Source: Cellvibrionales bacterium UBA7375
GTDB taxonomy: Bacteria > Pseudomonadota > Gammaproteobacteria > Pseudomonadales > Porticoccaceae
NCBI GenBank assembly: GCA_002469845.1
Contig: DKNZ01000042.1
Span: 3,813 to 20,361 of the forward strand
Reading direction: 5' to 3'
Length of the DNA stretch: 16,549 nt
Shown: one piece after another, positions 1 to 7,331 of the stretch
Layout of the letters: the number at the start of each line of letters is the position of its first letter
How positions within the stretch are numbered: position 1 is the stretch's first letter
The notes under the pieces: model-generated
What the model was told of the DNA's origin: nothing
Database searches by the model: none
The model's input: the letters and a program-made list of their open reading frames with translations, nothing else
Program-made: the position numbers and the translations under genes

Positions 1-860
1 ACCTCATAATCATTAAAATCATGAGCAGGAGTAACTTTTACACAGCCAGTGCCCTTGGTCATATCGGCATGCTCATCAGCAACAATAGGAATCAGACGTC
101 CCACTAAAGGCAATTCAACAAATTGACCAATTAAATTTTGATAGCGAGGATCTTCAGGGTTAACCGCTACACCAGTATCACCGAGCATGGTCTCAGGGCG
201 GGTAGTGGCTACTACAATATAGTCCTTACCATCTGCAGTCACAGCGCCATTGGCAAGTGGATAGCGCAAGTGCCACATCTTGCCCTTGGCTTCGCGGTTT
301 TCTACTTCTAAATCTGAAATAGCAGTATTGAGTTTAGGGTCCCAATTGACCAAGCGTTTGCCGCGATAAATTAGCCCTTCGTTATACAGCCGAATAAATA
401 CTTCCTGAACTGCGCCAGAAAAGCCATCGTCCATGGTAAAACGCTCGGTGTCCCAATCCACCGAATTACCCAAACGGCGCATTTGCTGAGTAATAGTGCC
501 ACCGGATTGTTCTTTCCATTCCCAGATTTTTTCAATAAATTTTTCGCGGCCTAACGCATCTTTACCTAGTTGATTTTCCGCCGCTAATTTTCGCTCCACC
601 ACCATCTGTGTGGCGATACCCGCGTGGTCAGTACCTACTTGCCATAGGGTATTTTTGCCCTTCATTCGCTGATAGCGAGTTAGAGCATCCATAATGCTGT
701 GTTGCAAAGCATGACCTATATGCAAACTGCCAGTAACATTGGGCGGTGGGATTACTATACTGTAGGGCTGACCTTCACCACTGGGGGCAAAATAACTACT
801 GTCTTCCCAAGTTTTATACCACTTGTCTTCAATATCTTGGGGGGCGAAAGTTTTATCCAT
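1..860 (-). CDS. valS: Valine--tRNA ligase, N-terminal part (cut by window edge)
   Basis: Class I aminoacyl-tRNA synthetase that charges tRNA-Val in the cytoplasm. Translating the minus strand from the ATG at 860 gives 286 open codons running off position 1, about the first third of a protein usually near 920-950 residues. Visible signatures are PPPNVTGSLHIGH (residues 38-50, the HIGH motif of the ATP site), VGTDHAGIATQ near residue 75, and editing-domain motifs TTRPETMLGDT and GTGCVKVTPAHDFND, which belong to the CP1 domain that hydrolyses mischarged Thr-tRNA. It lies downstream of pepA and holC on the same strand, as in many gammaproteobacteria. A 133-nt gap before the start contains a TATAAT on the minus strand (915-910) but no good -35 box, so it may have its own promoter. 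The Shine-Dalgarno is weak. No frameshift seen in the visible part. Confidence 0.97.
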   Translation of the reverse strand, partial: MDKTFAPQDIEDKWYKTWEDSSYFAPSGEGQPYSIVIPPPNVTGSLHIGHALQHSIMDALTRYQRMKGKNTLWQVGTDHAGIATQMVVERKLAAENQLGKDALGREKFIEKIWEWKEQSGGTITQQMRRLGNSVDWDTERFTMDDGFSGAVQEVFIRLYNEGLIYRGKRLVNWDPKLNTAISDLEVENREAKGKMWHLRYPLANGAVTADGKDYIVVATTRPETMLGDTGVAVNPEDPRYQNLIGQFVELPLVGRLIPIVADEHADMTKGTGCVKVTPAHDFNDYE

Positions 861-937
861 TACTTGTCTCAGTTAATTTATAAAATGGTGGTTATTTTTA
901 AGATAAGCAATTATAAGTGTTGAGACAACTTGGGGCT

Positions 938-949
938 AGTGCGCGCACT
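938..949. repeat. 12-bp perfect palindrome between holC and valS
   Basis: AGTGCGCGCACT is a perfect 12-bp inverted repeat in the holC-valS gap, about 23 bp upstream of a minus-strand TATAAT (915-910), where a -35 region or operator for valS would lie. It could be a protein-binding site or a short GC-rich hairpin at the end of the holC transcript; no T-tract follows on either strand. Function is unknown. Confidence 0.4.
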
Positions 950-993
950 TCATTAATAGGGCTAAATGCCTTTTATTTTATTCTATTTTGTTT

Positions 994-1428
994 TTATGAA
1001 AAACTATGGGTCAAATCATGAAAATCTAGTGCGTAGCCACGCTCTTTATAAAAGCGAAAGTTCTCGCGTTTGATCTGCTCATGCTCTGATTCCGGTTGTA
1101 CCAATTCAATCACACGCTCAAAGCGACTAAACCATGTGGGTATTTCAGCTTGCAGATTAATCAGCAGTTGATGGTGCTCGCCAGGTTCTGCAATTGAGCT
1201 AATGGCTACCGGTTGCTGTTCGACACCAATGCCGTGAGGAATAAAGTCCTCAGGTTCAAACTGCCACAGCAATTGATCTAATTGTTCTGCAGTTTGGTCA
1301 TCTGCTACCAAGCACAATACTTGCTGTTTGGCTGCGCAGGATTTTTTGATCAACTGACAAACAAATTTAAGTGCAGGGGCAGTATTAGCAAGCTTATAAA
1401 AGGTTACCTTAGTCACAGTTTTCTTCAC
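994..1428 (-). CDS. holC: DNA polymerase III chi subunit
   Basis: HolC (chi) works with psi in the clamp-loader complex and links the DNA polymerase III holoenzyme to SSB. The 144-residue length fits the family (E. coli chi is 147). Matching features are the N-terminal VTFYKLANT, the central LLWQFEPEDFIPHGIG typical of chi, and the conserved C-terminal block FRFYKERGYALDFHDL. The start overlaps the end of pepA by 20 bp, so translation is probably coupled to pepA, and valS follows on the same strand; pepA-holC-valS is a classic gammaproteobacterial order. Sequence conservation in this family is low, so the identification rests on the C-terminal motif plus the neighbours, which together are strong. 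Confidence 0.93.
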   Translation of the reverse strand: MKKTVTKVTFYKLANTAPALKFVCQLIKKSCAAKQQVLCLVADDQTAEQLDQLLWQFEPEDFIPHGIGVEQQPVAISSIAEPGEHHQLLINLQAEIPTWFSRFERVIELVQPESEHEQIKRENFRFYKERGYALDFHDLTHSFS

Positions 1429-2887
1429 TTTTTTGGCGAATATATGCCATCAATAGGGGTACGGGTCGGCCTGTAGCCCCTTTGTTGGCACCAGAAACCC
1501 ACGCCGTACCAGCAACATCAAGGTGAGCCCATTTATAGTCTTTAGCATAGCGAGCGAGGAAACAGCCAGCGGTAATGGTTCCGGCCTGTGGTCCGCCAAT
1601 ATTAGCCATATCAGCAAAGTTACTTTTTAGCAGTTCGTCATATTCTTCCCACAGCGGAAGTTGCCAAACGGGATCAGCACTTTGAGTGCCACTTTCGATA
1701 AGATCATTGGCTAGCTGTTGTTCATTGGATAGTACACCGGAAGCTACTTTGCCCAGTGCGCTGATAACCGCGCCAGTTAATGTGGCAATATCAATAACAG
1801 TTTCGGGATCAAATTTTGCCGCATAGGTCAGTGAGTCGCACAGAATTAACCGTCCCTCGGCATCGGTATTGAGTATCTCAATGGTTTGCCCAGACATACT
1901 AGTAACTACATCACCCGGTTTAGTTGCGCGGCCATTGGGCATATTTTCTGTTGCCGGAATAATTCCCACAACATTAATTGGCAATTCAAGTTGAGTTAAT
2001 GTGTTCATTACACCTAAAACTGATGCACCACCGCACATATCGTATTTCATTTCATCCATGCCGCGACCCGGTTTTAAGCTGATACCGCCGGAGTCAAAGG
2101 TAACGGCTTTACCTACCAATACAACGGGTTTCTTCGATACGTCAGTTCCTTGATATTTCATAACAATCAGCTTGGGCGGTTCTTCAGAACCTTCGGCAAC
2201 CGAAAGTAGAGAGTCCATTTTAAGTTTTTGCATCTGTGAGCGATTTAGAATTTCGGTAGTAATACTAGCCTTATTGAGTTTTTTCTTACCTAGCGCCACT
2301 GCTTGATCAGCCAGATAGCTGGGAGTACAAATATTAGCTGGTAGATTACCTAACTGTTTGGCTGTATTCATTCCATCGCCAACAGCTGCACCATACACAA
2401 GACCGGCATCTGCAGCACTAGTTGCCGATTTATCAGAGGTCAAAAAGGTTAGCAATTCAAGGCTTGGCTTTTTGTCACCATTATATTTTTTGTAATCATA
2501 AAGGGAGGCATTGATCGACTGGGCAACCATTGAGGCCTCAGCTTCAATAGTTTCAGTTATTCCCCCTTCAAGCCAAAGGGCTGTTTTAGATTTGGTTTTA
2601 TTTAAGGCGAAACAGGCTCCAGTGACTGCTTTTTTTACCTGTCTTTGATTGGTCAACCCATCTGTTCCGACAAGAATTAAACGCTTGATAGCCGATTCAG
2701 GCAAGTTTAATACTAAAATCTGTCCCGATTTTCCCGAAAACTCACCGGATGCAATTGCTGATGAAATAATGTTGTTTGTCCACTGATTGATTGTCTCTGC
2801 GCTATTTTCAAGCTTCGAGCCGGTGGGTAAAATAAGTGAATCTGTTTTTAAATCTGACAGTTCGGCGCAAGATGCAGTAAACTTCAT
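1409..2887 (-). CDS. pepA: Leucyl aminopeptidase (M17 family)
   Basis: Cytosolic dizinc or dimanganese aminopeptidase that removes N-terminal residues from peptides; in E. coli it also binds DNA in Xer recombination and carAB regulation. The 492 residues match the family length. The catalytic C-terminal domain carries the signature NTDAEGRL (340-347, with metal ligands D342 and E344 and catalytic R346) and VGKAVTFDSGGISLKP with K260, D265 and K272, followed by D283 in KYDMCGG. The N-terminal 160 residues form the less conserved macro-like domain. It starts from an ATG 95 bp from divergent lptF and its 3' end overlaps holC. The Shine-Dalgarno is weak (GGAT). Full length with all catalytic residues; whether the DNA-binding role is conserved cannot be judged. 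Confidence 0.97.
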   Translation of the reverse strand: MKFTASCAELSDLKTDSLILPTGSKLENSAETINQWTNNIISSAIASGEFSGKSGQILVLNLPESAIKRLILVGTDGLTNQRQVKKAVTGACFALNKTKSKTALWLEGGITETIEAEASMVAQSINASLYDYKKYNGDKKPSLELLTFLTSDKSATSAADAGLVYGAAVGDGMNTAKQLGNLPANICTPSYLADQAVALGKKKLNKASITTEILNRSQMQKLKMDSLLSVAEGSEEPPKLIVMKYQGTDVSKKPVVLVGKAVTFDSGGISLKPGRGMDEMKYDMCGGASVLGVMNTLTQLELPINVVGIIPATENMPNGRATKPGDVVTSMSGQTIEILNTDAEGRLILCDSLTYAAKFDPETVIDIATLTGAVISALGKVASGVLSNEQQLANDLIESGTQSADPVWQLPLWEEYDELLKSNFADMANIGGPQAGTITAGCFLARYAKDYKWAHLDVAGTAWVSGANKGATGRPVPLLMAYIRQKSEENCD

Positions 2888-2935
2888 AAATTATCCATTA
2901 GGTAGCTAAGTTAATTGAGCAAAAATGTTTATAGA

Positions 2936-2964
2936 ACCATACCACTTAGTACAACTGCACCCAA
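2936..2964 (-). promoter_or_regulatory. Possible pepA-holC promoter
   Basis: On the minus strand, TTGGGT (2964-2959) and TATGGT (2941-2936) are separated by 17 bp, and a TGG just before the -10 gives an extended -10. The match is modest and rests on spacing and on its position in the 95-bp gap between divergent pepA and lptF. For lptF only a TTGAGC (2915-2920) without a good -10 is visible. Confidence 0.3.
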
Positions 2965-2982
2965 GACTTTAAGACGAAACTT

Positions 2983-4107
2983 ATGATTATTTTTCGTTAT
3001 ATAAGTCGTGAACTATTATCAGTGACAACTGCGGTCTGCGTTGTACTATTGTTAGTGCTTATCAGTGGGCGATTTGTAAAATATTTAGCCAACGCGCTCT
3101 CAGGCGAAATGGATCCCGAGGTCATTTTTGCAGTTATTGGTTATCGCATACCTGGTTTCTTAGAATTAACCTTACCTTTAGCGTTCTTTTTGGCGGTTTT
3201 ATTAACCTTTGGTCGTCTTTACGTTGAAAATGAGATGAGCATTCTCAAAGGCTGCGGGTTTTCTGAACGAAAATTACTATCTTTTACTTTAATAGTGGCT
3301 ACTTTTTTATCATTCATTGTTGGTTTCTTAAGTCTTTATGTCACTCCGGTGGGAATTAAAAAAGCTGAGACTATTTTTACCATTCAGGAGCAGAAAAGCG
3401 AGCTTGACCGAGTGACTGAAAAAACATTTTATTCTCTTCGGGGTGGCAAAAGTATTACCTGGGTCAATTCGATCTCAGAGGATCGGGAGCTTGAGAATGT
3501 TTTTATGGCGGCAACTATAGAAGCCACAGAGACCTCTGAGGGTAGTTTAGTTATAGTGATTGCTGATAGTGGCAGACAAACTAAGGCTAGTAGAGATTCA
3601 GATGAGCGCTATTTAACCTTAGAAAAGGGATATCGAGTTGAGGGTATTCCCGGTAGGTATGACTATCAGATCACCTATTTTGATGAGTACGGAACAAGAT
3701 TGGCACCACCAGAGGAACTATCTGAAGATACAGCCACTGATGCTATGACAACTCAGGCTTTAATTAATTCATCTAAAGTCGAGCATCAAGTTGCATTACA
3801 GTGGCGTTTTTCAGTACCCGTTATGATGTTTATTGTGACCCTACTGGCTGTTCCACTCAGTCGAATTAATCCCAGATCTGGTCGGTTCGCGCGTATTCTT
3901 CCCGCGGTATTGCTATATTTTTCTTACTTGGTGTCACTCAATACTTTGCGCGGTGCCATTGAAGACGGGAGCTTGCCAGTAGGTATGACACTGATACCTG
4001 TTCATCTGGTGTTTTTGCTTCTGGCTCTAGTATTGATTTTTTCAGAAAAAATTCAGTTGAATTTGCGTCGCGTTAAAGCCTTTACTCATCGGAGTAGCAC
4101 ATCATGA
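2983..4107 (+). CDS. lptF: LPS export ABC transporter permease LptF
   Basis: Inner-membrane half of the LptB2FG transporter, which extracts lipopolysaccharide from the inner membrane and passes it to LptC and the periplasmic bridge. The 374 residues follow the YjgP/YjgQ layout: helices near residues 12-32, 55-78 and 98-122, a large periplasmic beta-jellyroll domain (about 125-265), then helices near 270-292, 298-318 and 332-353. LELTLPLAFFLAVLLTFGRLY (split here by function, around residues 61-81) with ENEMSILKGCGFS is the conserved coupling region that contacts LptB. It starts from the ATG in ACTTATG with only a weak Shine-Dalgarno and overlaps lptG by ATGA, implying translational coupling and equal subunit amounts. 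The divergent pepA-holC-valS neighbour is standard. Intact. Confidence 0.96.
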   Translation: MIIFRYISRELLSVTTAVCVVLLLVLISGRFVKYLANALSGEMDPEVIFAVIGYRIPGFLELTLPLAFFLAVLLTFGRLYVENEMSILKGCGFSERKLLSFTLIVATFLSFIVGFLSLYVTPVGIKKAETIFTIQEQKSELDRVTEKTFYSLRGGKSITWVNSISEDRELENVFMAATIEATETSEGSLVIVIADSGRQTKASRDSDERYLTLEKGYRVEGIPGRYDYQITYFDEYGTRLAPPEELSEDTATDAMTTQALINSSKVEHQVALQWRFSVPVMMFIVTLLAVPLSRINPRSGRFARILPAVLLYFSYLVSLNTLRGAIEDGSLPVGMTLIPVHLVFLLLALVLIFSEKIQLNLRRVKAFTHRSSTS

Positions 4108-5174
4108 GTAAAACCCTCTCGCGCTATATTGGTATCAATGTGATGTCGGCCATTGCGGTATCACTAACAGCTATTGTCGGTTTAGATTTAGTAGCTGGTA
4201 TTATTGATCAGACGGGCGATATTAAGCGCAATTATCAGATTTTAGATGTATTGATATATACCGCGACTAAATTACCGTCAACTATCTATGAATATATTCC
4301 TTTAGCATCCTTGATCGGTTGTTTGGTTGGCTTAGGGATGCTCGCCACTAATAGTGAAGTTGTGGTTATACGCGCCGCTGGTTTTTCGCTAATGCGGATT
4401 GTATTCCTAGTATTTAAGCCAGTTTTTCTGTTCATCCTTGTCGCAGCCTTGATTGGAGAGTATTTTTCACCTTATTTAGATCAGCTAGCAGATAGTAAAA
4501 GAGAATATTTGCGCAAGGGTGAATCTGCATTAGAATCTACCTCTGGGTTTTGGGCTAAAGAGGGCGATGAATTTATTCACTTTAACGCAGTTTTTCCAGG
4601 TGGTGTTCTCTTTGGTGTGACCCGATATAGATTAAATGAACAGCGTGAGTTAAAAGAGACAAGCTTTTCATCCAGAGCCACTTTTAATAAAACTGAGGGT
4701 TTTTGGGTTGAAGAAAATGTATCAAGTACCATATTTCTTGATCAACAGACCTATACCAGAAAATGGGTCACTCGAAAGTGGCAAACTGAGTTAACGCCTG
4801 AGGTTTTATCTTTAAATATTTTGCCTTCAGATTCGCTTTCAGCGGGGTCTTTAAGTAACCATATTGGCTATCTGGAAGAGCGCAAGGCAGACTCGGCAAA
4901 ATATAGATTAGCCTTTTGGAGTAAAGTGCTCCGGCCTTTGGCGATTTTTAGCTTAGTATTTGTAGGAATTGCCTTTGTATTTGGTCCTTTGCGACAGGCT
5001 ACAGCCGGCTTTCGAGTTTTTGTAGGTGTTTTATTTGGCATAAGCTTTAAATTGCTCTCAGATATTTTAGGGCCACTAAGCATTGTGTTTGAAATTCCGC
5101 CAATACTGGCAATTTTAGTGCCAATTTTAATGTGTTTTGCGCTTGGTATAGTTTTACTTAGGCGCGCTGGCTAG
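4104..5174 (+). CDS. lptG: LPS export ABC transporter permease LptG
   Basis: Second permease of LptB2FG. At 356 residues it has the same layout as LptF: N-terminal helices near 10-32, 58-80 and 98-120, a periplasmic domain about 125-265, then three helices to the C-terminus ending LLRRAG. Typical LptG features are the start MSKTLSRYIG, NSEVVVIRAAGFS (the cytoplasmic coupling helix) and FWAKEGDEFIHFN early in the periplasmic domain. Its ATG overlaps the lptF stop. It ends only 24 bp before the stop of the convergent RDD gene, and no hairpin terminator is visible there, so the two transcripts may run into each other. Complete and unremarkable. Confidence 0.96.
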   Translation: MSKTLSRYIGINVMSAIAVSLTAIVGLDLVAGIIDQTGDIKRNYQILDVLIYTATKLPSTIYEYIPLASLIGCLVGLGMLATNSEVVVIRAAGFSLMRIVFLVFKPVFLFILVAALIGEYFSPYLDQLADSKREYLRKGESALESTSGFWAKEGDEFIHFNAVFPGGVLFGVTRYRLNEQRELKETSFSSRATFNKTEGFWVEENVSSTIFLDQQTYTRKWVTRKWQTELTPEVLSLNILPSDSLSAGSLSNHIGYLEERKADSAKYRLAFWSKVLRPLAIFSLVFVGIAFVFGPLRQATAGFRVFVGVLFGISFKLLSDILGPLSIVFEIPPILAILVPILMCFALGIVLLRRAG

Positions 5175-5198
5175 CCATTTTCTGATGTATAAGTTTCA

Positions 5199-5657
5199 TT
5201 AACTTTTCTCTATGACTACCACGTTTGTCTGAGTTAATAGATCGTGAGCACATGCTTTATACGGTGGTAATAAACACCATAGGTATCCTAGACCTAAAAG
5301 ACCTAAGGATAAGGAAGCCAAAATACTGCGTTTTAGACATTGCTGTTGAGAGGCTAGGTTGCCATCCTCTTGTTGCAGCCTAAGTCGCCAAGCTTTCATT
5401 CCTAAAGTTTGGCCCTGTTTGCGCCAGCAAATAAGGTAATAGCCCATCAAACAGGCAAGCCAACCTGCAAGGCTGACCCATTGAACTAAGGTCCCTGGTT
5501 GAATATCTTCAAGGCCTTCAGTGCCGAATAGAATGACTTTAATTATCAGCAGCAAAGCTCCATACCCCAGCGTGATAGCGAAGAGCAAAAATGCATCATA
5601 AACTAAGGCTGCAAGGCGTCTAAATAAACCAGCATTGGGTAGATGGTCTGTTTGCAA
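5199..5657 (-). CDS. RDD family membrane protein
   Basis: Small integral membrane protein with an RDD domain; the biochemical role of most such proteins is not known. Over 152 residues it shows AGLFRRLAALVYDAFLL (near 9-25, with the conserved Arg and Asp), a first long hydrophobic stretch to about 47, a second helix near 62-80 ending in CWRKQGQTLGMKAWRLRL, a third near 110-130, and the closing HDLLTQTNVVV. These are the hallmark positions of the family. A similar gene follows lptG in Pseudomonas-type genomes, here in convergent orientation. The only standard start in the open frame is TTG at 5657, yet the GGAGA Shine-Dalgarno sits about 18 nt upstream of it; an ATT codon at 5669 would have ideal spacing, so the true start may be four codons earlier. 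Confidence 0.85.
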   Translation of the reverse strand: MQTDHLPNAGLFRRLAALVYDAFLLFAITLGYGALLLIIKVILFGTEGLEDIQPGTLVQWVSLAGWLACLMGYYLICWRKQGQTLGMKAWRLRLQQEDGNLASQQQCLKRSILASLSLGLLGLGYLWCLLPPYKACAHDLLTQTNVVVIEKS

Positions 5658-5743
5658 TTGAGCGCTAATGATATTTCTCCAAAATTAAACTGTTTGTTAA
5701 TAGCGGAATTCTGCACAAAGCCAGTACAATGTGCAATTGATTA

Positions 5744-5783
5744 TATAATTTGGCAGCTTAAGAGCTTTAGGAGAGATAACTTG
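5744..5783 (+). promoter_or_regulatory. rlmB -10-like box and Shine-Dalgarno fixing a TTG start
   Basis: TATAAT at 5744-5749 lies inside the palindrome ATTATATAAT (5740-5749), so a -10 match exists on both strands; no convincing -35 is visible for either. AGGAGAG (5769-5775) then sits 5 nt before TTG 5781, which sets the start of rlmB rather than the longer open frame from 5643. The Shine-Dalgarno part is clear; the promoter part is weak. Confidence 0.4.
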
Positions 5784-6509
5784 GATTGGATTTTTGGTAT
5801 TCACGCAGTGCAGTCTATTCTTAAAACATCACCTCAGCGAGTGAGAGAGCTAAGAATAGTCAGGGCGCGTCAAGATGCAAGATTACAGAAACTGCTAAAT
5901 TTAGCTGATCAGCATGGGGTAGCTATCCAGTGGTCAACGGCTCAGAATTTAGACGCATTGGTTGAAGGACGACATCAAGGGGTGGCAGCCTTGTGTAAAG
6001 AGGGTGAAACTTATAATGAAAGTTACTTGGCAAACCTAGTTGAAAAACAGGGTCAAAATGGTTTCTTCTTAATGCTTGACGGTGTTACTGACCCACATAA
6101 TTTGGGTGCTTGTCTGCGTTCAGCAGAGGGAGCAGGGGTTCAAGCGGTTATTGTGCCCAAGAACAATTCGGTAGGTTTAACGTCTGTGGTATCCAAAGTT
6201 GCATCCGGAGCTGCAGAAACAATACCTCTAGTAGTGGTAACCAATCTAGCTAGAACTTTAAAAGATCTTCAAGCCAAGGGTGTATGGGCTGTGGGAACCA
6301 CTGGTGAGGCAGAGAAAACCATTTATGATATTGATCTGAAAGGCCCCATCGTTATGGTTATGGGGTCTGAGGGAACAGGTATGCGTCAATTAGTTACTAG
6401 TCAATGTGATTTTTTGGCGAAGTTGCCAATGGCAGGAAAAGTCAGCAGCCTCAATGTATCAGTAGCAGCGGGCGTGTGCTTATTCGAAGCAGTAAGGCAG
6501 CGAAGTTAA
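5781..6509 (+). CDS. rlmB: 23S rRNA (guanosine-2'-O)-methyltransferase RlmB
   Basis: SPOUT-fold (TrmH/SpoU) enzyme that uses S-adenosylmethionine to 2'-O-methylate a guanosine (G2251 in E. coli) in the peptidyl-transferase loop of 23S rRNA. With the TTG start the protein is 242 residues, against 243 in E. coli, and begins with the family-typical WIFGIHAV. An N-terminal substrate-binding domain (1-75) is followed by the three SPOUT motifs: DPHNLGACLRSAEGAG (104-119), MGSEGTGM (194-201) and LPMAGKVSSLNVSVAAGV (215-232). The frame stays open upstream to 5643, but that part overlaps the divergent RDD gene and resembles nothing in RlmB. In many gammaproteobacteria rnr (RNase R) precedes rlmB; it is absent here. 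Confidence 0.95.
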   Translation: MDWIFGIHAVQSILKTSPQRVRELRIVRARQDARLQKLLNLADQHGVAIQWSTAQNLDALVEGRHQGVAALCKEGETYNESYLANLVEKQGQNGFFLMLDGVTDPHNLGACLRSAEGAGVQAVIVPKNNSVGLTSVVSKVASGAAETIPLVVVTNLARTLKDLQAKGVWAVGTTGEAEKTIYDIDLKGPIVMVMGSEGTGMRQLVTSQCDFLAKLPMAGKVSSLNVSVAAGVCLFEAVRQRS

Positions 6510-6584
6510 GCTTATTTTGTTTATTATTGGCTCCTAAGCGTCTAATGTTAATTAAATGGTGAAGAATTTTTAGAAGTTGTGGCT

Positions 6585-7160
6585 ATGAATAAAAACTTTT
6601 GCTCTGTACCAAATTTTTTAAGCATATTAAGGCTGTTTCTGGTCCCAGTGTTGGCTGTAGCAGCCACTTTAGGTGAGGCTAATTTATTCCTCTTGGTACT
6701 CGCCATTTCCCTTGTCAGTGATATGCTTGATGGCTATTTTGCACGAAAACTTGAGCAAGTAACCGAGCTAGGTGCGAAATTAGATAGCTGGGCTGATATG
6801 GCAACTTACGCCATGATGATAATGGGCCTGTATTTAATTTGGCCACCCGTTTTTGATCAGCAGTTCACCTTTCTTGTTGCGGCCACACTCAGCTATATAT
6901 TGCCGGTATTAATTGCCCTGGCTCGTTTTGGTAGTTTTCCAAGTTATCACACCTGGGGCGCCAAACTAGCCGCATTATTGATAGCCCCTGCCTTTTACTG
7001 GCTTGTACTTTATGACGAGCAACTATTTTTTAGAGCGGTAATTGTGTTATATGTAGTTGTTGCTCTAGAAGAAATAGCCATTACATTTTTACTTAAAAAA
7101 TCAAAGACCAATATAGCTTCCATTCTTACAATTCTTAAAATGAGTAAAGATAAGTCATAG
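6585..7160 (+). CDS. CDP-alcohol phosphatidyltransferase family protein
   Basis: Integral membrane enzyme of the family that transfers a phosphatidyl or similar group from a CDP-alcohol to a second alcohol. From the ATG at 6585 it is 191 residues with about five to six hydrophobic helices. The signature is complete: D46-x2-D49-G50-x2-A53-R54-x8-G63-x3-D67-x3-D71, so it should bind metal and be active. AGAAG at 6572-6576 is 8 nt before ATG 6585, which favours it over GTG 6579. The length resembles PgsA-type proteins, but the acceptor cannot be read from the sequence; it may be a phosphatidylglycerophosphate synthase, a cardiolipin synthase of this fold, or another head-group enzyme. It lies between rlmB and the rpsF promoter and may be cotranscribed with rlmB. 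pssA at the right end is a second member of the family. Confidence 0.85.
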   Translation: MNKNFCSVPNFLSILRLFLVPVLAVAATLGEANLFLLVLAISLVSDMLDGYFARKLEQVTELGAKLDSWADMATYAMMIMGLYLIWPPVFDQQFTFLVAATLSYILPVLIALARFGSFPSYHTWGAKLAALLIAPAFYWLVLYDEQLFFRAVIVLYVVVALEEIAITFLLKKSKTNIASILTILKMSKDKS

Positions 7161-7188
7161 TTTTGGTAAACACCCACAAAGCTTAGTG

Positions 7189-7217
7189 TTGCAACCTGAG
7201 CTGCATATCTCTATAAT
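7189..7217 (+). promoter_or_regulatory. rpsF operon sigma-70 promoter with GC-rich discriminator
   Basis: TTGCAA (7189-7194) and a consensus TATAAT (7212-7217) are exactly 17 bp apart. The next bases, CGCGCGGC (7218-7225), form a GC-rich discriminator of the kind found at stringently controlled rRNA and ribosomal protein promoters. Predicted transcription start is near 7224, giving a leader of about 108 nt before rpsF. Confidence 0.72.
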
Positions 7218-7223
7218 CGCGCG

Positions 7224-7331
7224 GCTTGAAGGGTCTGAGAAACAACATTTTATTTATCTCAGGCACTCCTTGTCTCACTGTGTCACCACAATGGTGTCTT
7301 CGGGAGACTTTATAATCCATGAGGAGATACA
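7224..7331 (+). promoter_or_regulatory. Structured 5' leader of rpsF-rpsR mRNA
   Basis: The leader can form a hairpin CTGAGA/TCTCAG (7235-7240 with 7257-7262) and a composite stem with outer helix GTCTC/GAGAC (7272-7276 with 7304-7308), a symmetric internal loop and inner helix CACCA/TGGTG (7284-7288 with 7292-7296). The 3' strand of the outer helix can instead pair as GTCT-TCGGG-AGAC (7296-7308), so the two folds exclude each other. The Shine-Dalgarno GAGGAGAT (7321-7328) is partly complementary to TATCTC (7255-7260). rpsF leaders of many bacteria carry an RNA motif bound by the S6:S18 complex for feedback; the position fits, but I could not match the published consensus base for base. Confidence 0.45.

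Noticed and set aside
699..923. Plus-strand open frame opposite the valS start
   Set aside because: It is antisense to a clear ValS N-terminus and has no Shine-Dalgarno or recognisable features.
958..980. Hairpin AGGGC-TAAAT-GCCTT followed by T-rich sequence, as a terminator
   Set aside because: The T-tract is on the plus strand, where no gene lies upstream. On the strand of holC it has no T-tract.
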